Positions 1 through 5,354 of a stretch of DNA of 5,394 nucleotides are shown in pieces (within the stretch, counting starts at the first letter, position 1; each line of letters opens with the position of its first letter). Below the pieces are notes generated by a model. That model was given only the letters and a program-made list of their open reading frames with translations. It was not told the DNA's origin and made no database searches. The stretch is from an uncultured bacterium (lineage in GTDB: Bacteria > Cyanobacteriota > Vampirovibrionia > Gastranaerophilales > Gastranaerophilaceae): assembly GCA_949286405.1 (NCBI GenBank), contig CASECH010000183.1, forward strand, positions 1-5,394. The letters are read 5' to 3'. Made by a program: the position numbers and the translations under genes.

Positions 1-942
1 AAACCAATGTTTACTGGTACACCTTATAAAAATGTTAAGGTAGATTATCAAGATTTACTATCGCCGACTGCAAATTATCTTTCAAATCATTGGTTTTTGG
101 GACAAAATTTATTGCAAGGTGTAGAATCTAAAAAACCTCAAATGACTTCATTGACTGAGGGGCAAAGATTAACCGGTCTTGAAAATCAGTTACAAAATCT
201 TGCTGCTATGTACCCTTCAATTCATCCAGGAATTTATGTATGGGATTATCAAAATGGAGATTATGCGGATGTTAATGCTGATGAAATTTTTGCGACAGCA
301 AGTATTATAAAATTACCTGTCTTAGCAGAATTATTCCGTTCAATAGAGCAAGGTGAGTTAACTGTATATGATGAAATGCCATTGACAGAGTATTATCGTA
401 CAGAAGGTTCAGGAAGTCTGCAGTTTAAGGCTGCTAATTCAACTTATACAATAGACACACTCGCAAGAATGATGATTACTGAATCAGATAACTCTGCAAC
501 AAATATGCTTATGGCAAAACTCGGTTCTATGACAGATATAAACAGAGCTATAAGAAATTGGGGTTTGAAACATACAGGAGTGCAAACTTGGCTTCCTGAT
601 TATGATGGTACAAACCATACTACGGCAAGAGATATGGCAACAATTTTGTATAATTTAGACAACCCTGATTTCTTGAGTGTCAGTTCCCGTGAAAGAATTT
701 TTGACTATATGGGACATGTGCATAACAATCGTTTAATTCAAGCAGGATTGCCTGCAGGAACTGTGTTTATGCATAAAACAGGTGATATCGGTAAAATGCT
801 CGGGGATGCAGGAATTGTATTTGCTCCGAACAATAAAAAATATATTGTTGTAATCCTCGCAAATCGTCCGCATAATTCACCTTTGGGTAAAGAATTTATC
901 GTAAAAGCTTCTGAAATTATATACAATAATATGACAAATTAA
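1..942 (+). CDS. Class A beta-lactamase-fold serine hydrolase (5' partial)
   Basis: The protein has the three hallmarks of the serine beta-lactamase / DD-peptidase fold. Numbered from the Met at base 7, these are SIIK (nucleophile Ser99, Lys102, bases 301-312), SDN (160-162) and KTG (257-259). The Ser99-Ser160 spacing of 61 matches class A (60), but Ser160-Lys257 is 97 against 104, so the omega loop is short. The segment TWLPDY (194-199) aligns with the class A RWEPEL, placing Leu196 where the deacylating Glu166 should be. The enzyme may therefore form an acyl-enzyme without hydrolysing it efficiently. A cell-wall peptidase, an esterase or a penicillin-binding role is as likely as drug resistance. 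The frame is open to base 1 (codons AAA CCA before the Met), and no signal peptide is visible, so the true start and any export signal or membrane anchor probably lie outside the window. Residues 1-50 match no domain I recognise. The fold assignment is firm; the substrate is unknown. Confidence 0.85.
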   Translation, partial: KPMFTGTPYKNVKVDYQDLLSPTANYLSNHWFLGQNLLQGVESKKPQMTSLTEGQRLTGLENQLQNLAAMYPSIHPGIYVWDYQNGDYADVNADEIFATASIIKLPVLAELFRSIEQGELTVYDEMPLTEYYRTEGSGSLQFKAANSTYTIDTLARMMITESDNSATNMLMAKLGSMTDINRAIRNWGLKHTGVQTWLPDYDGTNHTTARDMATILYNLDNPDFLSVSSRERIFDYMGHVHNNRLIQAGLPAGTVFMHKTGDIGKMLGDAGIVFAPNNKKYIVVILANRPHNSPLGKEFIVKASEIIYNNMTN

Positions 943-967
943 TTTTATTGGTAAAAGATTATAATTT

Positions 968-1007
968 AAAAACAAAGGGTAGATTTTTCTACCCTTTGTT
1001 TTTTTTT
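968..1007 (+). terminator. Rho-independent terminator of the serine hydrolase gene
   Basis: A perfect 16-bp stem (968-983 with 988-1003) has a TTTT loop, a GGG/CCC core and a T tract running to 1007. It begins 25 bases after the stop codon at 942. It should end the upstream transcript and insulate the next gene, whose promoter starts two bases further on. Confidence 0.9.
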
Positions 1008-1008
1008 G

Positions 1009-1017
1009 TGCTAAAAT
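1009..1017 (+). promoter_or_regulatory. Extended -10 promoter TGCTAAAAT of the metallolyase gene
   Basis: TGC followed by TAAAAT is an extended -10 element of the housekeeping-sigma type, for which a good -35 is not essential. Only terminator T-tract DNA lies upstream. The hexamer ends at 1017 and the ATG begins at 1024, so transcription starting about seven bases after the -10 would begin on or next to the start codon, giving a leaderless mRNA. No Shine-Dalgarno is present before this ATG. The same motif with the same six-base gap precedes the response regulator on the other strand. The promoter is inferred from sequence only. Confidence 0.6.
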
Positions 1018-1023
1018 ACGGCT

Positions 1024-1812
1024 ATGACAAAGATATTAGATTGCACAATAAGAGACGGTGGACACGTAAATAATTGGGAATTTAGTGATGAGTGTATCTT
1101 AGCATCACTTGATGCGGCTGAAAAATCTTCTATTGACTATTTTGAGGTCGGTTATACAATGCCTGAGTGCATAAAAAAATCAAGTATAAAATTAGTTTTG
1201 ATGATAAATGCTTCTGCACTTCGACCTGTAAATGAAAAACTGGATTGCATAAGAGTGGCTTGTTATCCAGATGAAATTGAGATAGGAATGAAAGCCTGTG
1301 AGGAATACCACAAAATAGGGTATGAAGTTTTTTTACATTTGATGACGGCTGATAAATTATCTTATGAGCATTACGCGTTATTGAAAAATTGGCAAAACAA
1401 AGATATTTTAACATCGATTTATTATGCAGACAGTTTTGGTTCATTTTTACCTTCTGATGTTGAAAAAATATATAATAATTTAAAAAATTGCGGATATAAA
1501 AATATAAGTTTTCATGGACATAATAATTTACAGCTGGCTTTTGCTAATAGTATAAAAGCTATTGAATTAGGAGCATACAGTATAGATGCAACAACTTTTG
1601 GAATAGGTAGAGGAGCTGGGAATTTGCCTATTGAACTTTTGATGCATTATCTTAAAATTGATAATAGTCCTTATTTAAAAATTGTTAAAAACTACTTTGA
1701 ACCTTTACTGCTAAAGTACAAATGGGGTTATAGTTACAATAATTTGATAGGTGGGATGAATAATATTCATCCTCGAGAAATAGAAAAGTTTTTAAGTCAT
1801 GTGAATGTATGA
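1024..1812 (+). CDS. DRE-TIM metallolyase (HMGL-like aldolase catalytic domain protein)
   Basis: This 262-residue protein is a TIM-barrel lyase of the HMG-CoA lyase / 4-hydroxy-2-oxovalerate aldolase / isopropylmalate synthase superfamily. Visible signatures are CTIRDGGH (7-14, with Arg10 and metal ligand Asp11), YADSFGSFLPSDV (134-146), the metal-binding HGHNN (164-168) and GIGRGAGN (193-200). The reaction expected is metal-dependent aldol-type C-C bond cleavage or formation on a 2-oxo acid, probably cytosolic; the substrate cannot be read. The variant with RDGG plus NNW near the start and a late HP motif (249-250) resembles the 'aldolase catalytic domain' proteins often found near surface-polysaccharide genes. 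Many of those, as I recall, carry a second domain of roughly 200 residues or more; this one stops about 12 residues after the HP motif. The start is supported by motif position at residue 4 onward and by the promoter six bases upstream. It has no Shine-Dalgarno. It is very AT-rich, with many ATA and AAT codons. It is not a known functional partner of its neighbours. Confidence 0.8.
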   Translation: MTKILDCTIRDGGHVNNWEFSDECILASLDAAEKSSIDYFEVGYTMPECIKKSSIKLVLMINASALRPVNEKLDCIRVACYPDEIEIGMKACEEYHKIGYEVFLHLMTADKLSYEHYALLKNWQNKDILTSIYYADSFGSFLPSDVEKIYNNLKNCGYKNISFHGHNNLQLAFANSIKAIELGAYSIDATTFGIGRGAGNLPIELLMHYLKIDNSPYLKIVKNYFEPLLLKYKWGYSYNNLIGGMNNIHPREIEKFLSHVNV

Positions 1813-1823
1813 TTACAAAGTAG

Positions 1824-1858
1824 TCCTATTTTTTTACAATCAGTGTAAAAGATAGGAG
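1824..1858 (+). promoter_or_regulatory. Hairpin covering the clpB ribosome binding site
   Basis: Bases 1824-1838 pair with 1844-1857 around the loop ATCAG: 14 base pairs, including one G-U wobble (1831-1851), with a single bulged T at 1830. The right arm contains AGGA of the Shine-Dalgarno AGGAG (1854-1858), five bases from the clpB ATG. In an RNA that includes the left arm, the ribosome binding site would be largely paired. The stem is mostly A-U, so it could melt with heat, as in RNA thermometers of heat-shock genes. The pairing is seen directly; the switching is inference. It is unlikely to be a terminator of the upstream gene because no T tract follows. Confidence 0.55.
1835..1840 (+). 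promoter_or_regulatory. Possible -10 box (TACAAT) upstream of clpB
   Basis: TACAAT lies 23 bases before the clpB ATG, with no convincing -35 (only weak TTACAA-like sequence near 1813). A start about seven bases later would fall near 1847, keeping the Shine-Dalgarno but losing the left arm of the hairpin. If real, it would give a freely translated clpB transcript. The TACAAT overlaps the hairpin and could be chance in AT-rich DNA. No CIRCE repeat (the HrcA operator) is visible between 1812 and 1864. Confidence 0.3.
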
Positions 1859-1863
1859 TCATT

Positions 1864-4473
1864 ATGCTTTTAACAGAACATGTACAAGCAATAGTCAAAA
1901 GTGCAAAATCAATTGTGGTTGCAAGGAATTATCCTGAATTAAATCCTGAGCAGATTATGCTTGCTTTGATGTTGGATCAAAATGATTTACCTAAGATTTT
2001 GTTGGAAAAGGTAGGTCTTGAAAACCCTGAAATTGTTGAAAGATTAAACAGTTATGTATCCAAACGTGCATATATGGCTCGTGGAAAGTTTTCTGAAGTA
2101 AGATTATCTTCTGAAACAATTAAGATGATGAAAGTTGCACAAAGTGAAGCTGAAAAGTTTAATGATTCTCAAATAAGTATTGAACACCTATTTTTGGCTC
2201 TTTTTAGAATTGATAATAAAGTATTGAACTTTTTATGGGAGCAAAGCGGTATTAATAAGCTTGAACTTTATGAAAAGATGTCAGATGTTGTAAAAAATAT
2301 TACGACAGTTGAAGTAAATCCTGATGGGACATCAAATGAATCAGATAAGGAAAGCTCTGATAAAAAGGATAATTTTGAAAATGAAGCTTTAAAAAAATAT
2401 ACAACTGACCTTACAGAAATAGCTTCTCAAAACAGACTGGATCCTGTAATAGGCAGAGATGAAGAAATAAGAAGAGTTATTCAAATTCTCAATAGACGAT
2501 CAAAAAATAACCCTGTAATTATAGGAGAACCAGGTGTTGGTAAAACAGCTATTATTGAGGCTCTCGCACAAAGAATTGTATCAGGAGATGTACCTGAGAG
2601 TTTGAAAAATGATAAAATTCTTTCACTTGATTTAGGTTCACTGCTTGCAGGTGCTTCATACAGAGGTGAATTTGAAGAACGTTTAAAAGCTGTATTAAAA
2701 GCAATTGAGGCCAAAACAGATGATTTAATTCTTTTCATAGATGAAATTCATACAATTATCGGAATGGGTTCGTCTGATGGAGCAGGTGATGCGGGAAACT
2801 TATTAAAACCAATGCTTGCAAGAGGTACAGTAAGAGTAATTGGTGCTACTACTATTGATGAATATCGCCAGTACATAGAAAAAGACAAGGCACTTGAAAG
2901 ACGTTTTCAGCCTGTTGTTGCGGATGAACCTTCTATTGAAACTACGATAAGTATCTTAAGAGGGCTAAAAAATAAATATGAAGGCTATCACAGTATAAAA
3001 ATTATGGATAGTGCAATAACAGAAGCTGTAAAGCTATCTCATCGCTATATCTCAGACAGATGTCTTCCTGATAAAGCAATAGATTTGATTGATGAAGCCG
3101 CTTCAGCTTTAAGAATTGAAATTGATACTATGCCTGATGAAATTGACTCTTTTATAAGAGAAAAAGTTCAACTTGAAATGGATAAAAAAGCCTTAGAAGA
3201 GGATGGTAATGGTGATTGTAGTGCTAAAATAGCTAAGCTTGAAAAGAAAATATCAACTCTTGATCTAAAGGTAGAAAAGCTAAAAACACAATGGCTTCAA
3301 GAAAAAAAACTTATTGAAAGTATTGCTAAAATTAAAGACAGTATTGGAAAACTGCGAGCTCAAATTGAATTGATAAAGAAAAATACTGAAAAGTCATCAG
3401 AATTAGAGAAAAAATATTCTCAATTGGTTACCCTTGAAAAGAAATTGGAAGAACTCCAAAAAATTTCTCCAAAACACCGTCTCTTAAAAGAAGAAATTGA
3501 TGGTAATGATATTGCAGAAATTGTTGCAAAATGGACAGGTATTCCTGTAAATCGTTTAAATGAAGATGAGTCACAAAAGCTTATCGGAATGGAAGATGTT
3601 ATGCACAAAAGGGTTGTTGGACAGGATGAGGCTGTGAAAAAAATTTCCAACGCTATAAGATTGTCTCGTTCAGGTCTAAAAGATCCTAAACGACCAATTG
3701 GGACATTCTTATTTTTAGGACCTACAGGTGTGGGTAAAACTGAATTGGGTAAAACACTTGCTGAAATTCTATTTAATGATGAAGATGCTTTAATAAGAAT
3801 CGATATGAGTGAATTTATGGATAAACATAATATATCCCGTTTAGTTGGTTCTACAGCAGGATTTGTGGGTTATGAAGAAGGTGGTCAACTTACAGAAGCT
3901 GTAAGACGTAAGCCATATTCTGTTGTACTTTTTGATGAAGTGGAAAAGGCACATCCTGATGTATTTAATATTATGCTTCAAATGTTTGATGATGGAAGGT
4001 TGACTGACGGACAAGGCAGACTTATTGATTTTAAAAACACGGTCTTAATTATGACAAGTAACCTTGGAAGTGATGTTATTTTAAATAAAGAAATTTCAGA
4101 AGATGAAAGAAAAGAGCTTCTTAATCGAGCTCTAAGAGAAAAATTTAAGCCTGAGTTTATAAATAGAATTGATGAGATAATATGCTTTGAGCCGTTAACT
4201 TTGGAAGAATTAACTCAAATTGTTGATATTCAGGCTTCGTCTTTGAAAAAACGTCTTGCAGATCAAGGTATAGAATTAATTATTACTGATAAAGCAAGAA
4301 AACATCTTGCTGATGAAGGATATGAACCATTATATGGTGCAAGACCTTTACGCAGAGTAATTAGAAATCTTGTGGAAATTCCTTTATCTACCAAAATTCT
4401 TGAACAAGAATTTGTTAAAGATGATAAAATTATATTAGATTTTGATGGTGAAAAACTTAGTTTTAGTAAATAA
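1864..4473 (+). CDS. clpB: ATP-dependent disaggregase ClpB (Hsp100)
   Basis: This is a cytosolic hexameric AAA+ unfoldase that, with DnaK/DnaJ/GrpE, pulls polypeptides out of heat-induced aggregates. Order: a Clp N-domain (about 1-145), a Ser/Asp/Lys-rich linker (about 150-175), AAA-1 with Walker A GEPGVGKT (221-228), pore-loop Tyr266, Walker B ILFIDE (289-294) and Arg346/Arg347. A long coiled-coil middle domain (about 425-545) follows, then AAA-2 with Walker A GPTGVGKT (619-626), Walker B VVLFDE (687-692), FINRIDE (765-771, Arg768) and sensor-2 GARPLRR (825-831). The full-length middle domain, the lack of a ClpP-binding IGF-type loop and the total length of 869 (E. coli 857) make it ClpB rather than ClpA or ClpC. 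AAA-2 pore loop reads STAGFVGYEEGG (663-674), with Phe667 where E. coli ClpB has Tyr653 and TAG in place of the usual PPG; loop 1 has Ser265 before the Tyr where Lys is common. The start is set by AGGAG five bases upstream. No truncation or frameshift is visible. Confidence 0.95.
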   Translation: MLLTEHVQAIVKSAKSIVVARNYPELNPEQIMLALMLDQNDLPKILLEKVGLENPEIVERLNSYVSKRAYMARGKFSEVRLSSETIKMMKVAQSEAEKFNDSQISIEHLFLALFRIDNKVLNFLWEQSGINKLELYEKMSDVVKNITTVEVNPDGTSNESDKESSDKKDNFENEALKKYTTDLTEIASQNRLDPVIGRDEEIRRVIQILNRRSKNNPVIIGEPGVGKTAIIEALAQRIVSGDVPESLKNDKILSLDLGSLLAGASYRGEFEERLKAVLKAIEAKTDDLILFIDEIHTIIGMGSSDGAGDAGNLLKPMLARGTVRVIGATTIDEYRQYIEKDKALERRFQPVVADEPSIETTISILRGLKNKYEGYHSIKIMDSAITEAVKLSHRYISDRCLPDKAIDLIDEAASALRIEIDTMPDEIDSFIREKVQLEMDKKALEEDGNGDCSAKIAKLEKKISTLDLKVEKLKTQWLQEKKLIESIAKIKDSIGKLRAQIELIKKNTEKSSELEKKYSQLVTLEKKLEELQKISPKHRLLKEEIDGNDIAEIVAKWTGIPVNRLNEDESQKLIGMEDVMHKRVVGQDEAVKKISNAIRLSRSGLKDPKRPIGTFLFLGPTGVGKTELGKTLAEILFNDEDALIRIDMSEFMDKHNISRLVGSTAGFVGYEEGGQLTEAVRRKPYSVVLFDEVEKAHPDVFNIMLQMFDDGRLTDGQGRLIDFKNTVLIMTSNLGSDVILNKEISEDERKELLNRALREKFKPEFINRIDEIICFEPLTLEELTQIVDIQASSLKKRLADQGIELIITDKARKHLADEGYEPLYGARPLRRVIRNLVEIPLSTKILEQEFVKDDKIILDFDGEKLSFSK

Positions 4474-4502
4474 GTTGGGTTTTATTTTGAGATAATAAAA
4501 AT

Positions 4503-4524
4503 GGTCAGCTTTTGCTGACCTTTT
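4503..4524 (+). terminator. Rho-independent terminator of clpB
   Basis: GGTCAGC (4503-4509) pairs perfectly with GCTGACC (4514-4520) around a TTTT loop, followed by TTTT. It sits 30 bases after the clpB stop and is preceded by an A run. The stem is short, but with its G/C pairs it should end the plus-strand transcript. Confidence 0.85.
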
Positions 4525-4648
4525 GTGTGTGTAGTAGTAGTAATAAATTAATAAACGTAGTAGAAGGAAAATAATGTAGACACATATCTTTAATCAACAG
4601 GCTATGTTGATTTTTAAATCCACAACGGGCGTTGCGTTATACAACGCC
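4525..4648. other. Non-coding spacer between convergent clpB and minus-strand genes
   Basis: I see no gene here. It begins with simple sequence (TG and TAG repeats, about 4524-4543). AAGGA at 4564-4568 is followed six bases later by ATG and at once by TAG (4574-4579), a start-stop with nothing after it. A weaker plus-strand hairpin lies at 4592-4612 (8 bp, loop GGCTA, then TTT). The right edge is a GC-rich palindrome described separately. Confidence 0.6.
4592..4615 (+). terminator. Weak second terminator-like hairpin
   Basis: Bases 4592-4599 pair with 4605-4612 (8 bp, two G-C pairs) around GGCTA, and the T run continues to 4615. It would act on the plus strand as a back-up to the clpB terminator, limiting read-through into the convergent genes. 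In AT-rich DNA such a stem may occur by chance. Confidence 0.35.
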
Positions 4649-4652
4649 CTAC
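4627..4652 (-). repeat. REP-like GTAG palindrome
   Basis: GGGCGTTG (4627-4634) pairs perfectly with CAACGCCC (4642-4649) around a seven-base loop. It is far richer in GC than its surroundings. Read on the minus strand, GTAG (4652-4649) sits at the 5' edge of the palindrome, the arrangement typical of REP elements mobilised by TnpA-REP (RAYT) transposases. No T tract directly follows on either strand, which argues against a simple terminator. Only one copy is in the window, so repeat status is not shown here. Confidence 0.45.
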
Positions 4653-4786
4653 ACTTTTTCATCTTCCGATGCTTCAATCTTTTTCATAATTTCGTCAATT
4701 TGTTCTTTTATATATTCAAGAAACAGACTTATTTCATTTTTAAAACTATAAGCACCAGGCCACATCATATATTCATATTTGTTCAT
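4649..4786 (-). CDS. Small hypothetical protein, 45 residues (possible gene remnant)
   Basis: I do not recognise this gene. From the ATG at 4786 it encodes 45 residues: an aromatic start (MNKYEYMMWPGAYSF) followed by a charged, amphipathic helix-like stretch (roughly residues 17-45) rich in Glu, Lys and Ile. There is no signal peptide. GGAG lies 11 bases upstream, longer than ideal. The frame stays open and protein-like for 31 more codons up to a stop at 4882-4880 with no ATG, so it may be the 3' end of a decayed gene, or start at GTG 4816 or 4798. It lies 108 bases after the response regulator on the same strand and could share its transcript. Its stop codon TAG is supplied by the REP-like palindrome. 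It is favoured over the overlapping plus-strand frame because its residue make-up is more like a soluble protein. Confidence 0.4.
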   Translation of the reverse strand: MNKYEYMMWPGAYSFKNEISLFLEYIKEQIDEIMKKIEASEDEKV

Positions 4787-4894
4787 CAGATTATACACTC
4801 CGTATTGACTAACCACATTTATATATTCGGTAGTTCTGAAGCAAAACTTTAATAATCTGTTTCTAATATTAAGTATTTGTTACAATTAGTTTTT

Positions 4895-5278
4895 TTACTT
4901 TATTGTATTGATATAAGCATTAATATCTCTGCACTTGTATTTTGGGATATAATCCACATTATAATTTTCTGCAATTTGTTTAATGTTACTTGTCGCAGAG
5001 ATTATTATAATTTGTGAGTTTTTGTATTCATTAAAAAATTTAATTTGTTTAACCAACCATTCACCTGCATATAGTGGTATAAAATCAGGTTCCATTTGCA
5101 TATCTGTAAGTATCACATCATATGGCTCATCAATAGATGCAGTAATTCTTTCCAAACCTTGTTGAGCTGATTTAGCTGTATCAATTTCTATATCTTTAGC
5201 TTTAAAAATTTCTCTAATTATTTGTGTATGGTATGCAAGCCAATTTGAGGAATCATCTACTATTAATATTCTTTTCAT
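4895..5278 (-). CDS. Single-domain response regulator (receiver domain only)
   Basis: This 127-residue protein is a complete CheY-like receiver domain with no output domain. The start MKRILIVDDS gives the acidic pair Asp8/Asp9. Asp59 in VILTDMQM is the phospho-acceptor, Ser94 in IIISATS is the switch Ser/Thr, and Lys113 in DYIPKYK is the conserved Lys. It should be phosphorylated by a histidine kinase and act by protein-protein contact or within a phosphorelay. The loop after Asp59 (EPDFIPLYAGEWL, 63-75) is several residues longer than the usual PGMDGLEL-type loop, which could reshape the partner surface. There is no Shine-Dalgarno; an extended -10 ends six bases before the ATG, suggesting a leaderless message. 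The fragment upstream on the same strand may be a histidine kinase, a plausible partner, but a hairpin separates them. Confidence 0.88.
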   Translation of the reverse strand: MKRILIVDDSSNWLAYHTQIIREIFKAKDIEIDTAKSAQQGLERITASIDEPYDVILTDMQMEPDFIPLYAGEWLVKQIKFFNEYKNSQIIIISATSNIKQIAENYNVDYIPKYKCRDINAYINTIK

Positions 5279-5284
5279 AGTTTG

Positions 5285-5293
5285 ATTTTAGCA
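5285..5293 (-). promoter_or_regulatory. Extended -10 promoter TGCTAAAAT of the response regulator
   Basis: On the minus strand TGC (5293-5291) and TAAAAT (5290-5285) form an extended -10 that is base-for-base identical to the one at 1009-1017. Six bases (CAAACT) separate it from the ATG, the same gap as in the other copy. It starts just beyond the U-rich end of the hairpin at 5295-5334. A leaderless transcript is inferred. Confidence 0.6.
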
Positions 5294-5294
5294 T

Positions 5295-5334
5295 AAAAAA
5301 TACGGCTTTTTATTTTGTTAAAAAACCGTATTTT
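5295..5334 (-). terminator. Long hairpin terminator, possibly bidirectional
   Basis: Bases 5297-5312 pair with 5319-5334 (15 pairs, one C-A mismatch at 5306/5325) around the loop TTTTGT. The outer arms are AAAATACGG and CCGTATTTT. On the minus strand TT follows the T-rich arm, so it can end the partial upstream gene 20 bases after its stop. On the plus strand a T-rich run follows (5331-5340), so it could also stop transcription in that direction. Confidence 0.7.
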
Positions 5335-5354
5335 CTTTTTGCGATTATTAGTGT

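Noticed and set aside
1130..1444. Minus-strand open frame of 104 residues
   Set aside because: It is fully inside the metallolyase gene, which has clear catalytic motifs on the plus strand; this is a shadow frame.
1864..4473. Possible ClpC or ClpA identity for the large ATPase
   Set aside because: The long middle coiled coil and the lack of a ClpP-binding loop point to ClpB.
4524..4543. TG and TAG repeats as a microsatellite or phase-variable tract
   Set aside because: Only a few units are present and no gene start or promoter lies next to it.
4627..4659. Palindrome plus nearby TTTTT as a plus-strand terminator
   Set aside because: Five bases (TACAC) separate the stem from the T run and no plus-strand gene precedes it after the clpB terminator; a REP-like element fits better.
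4604..4852. Plus-strand frame of 82 residues rich in Phe, Ile and His
   Set aside because: It lies antisense to the more protein-like minus-strand frame, has no ribosome binding site before its ATG, and its Phe/Ile bias is what the complement of a Lys/Glu/Asn-rich AT-rich gene produces.
1013..5307. The 11-mer AAAATACGGCT occurs at 1013-1023 and 5297-5307
   Set aside because: Both copies are on the plus strand, but the first overlaps a promoter while the second is part of a hairpin, so the roles differ. A shared short AT-rich word is probably chance.
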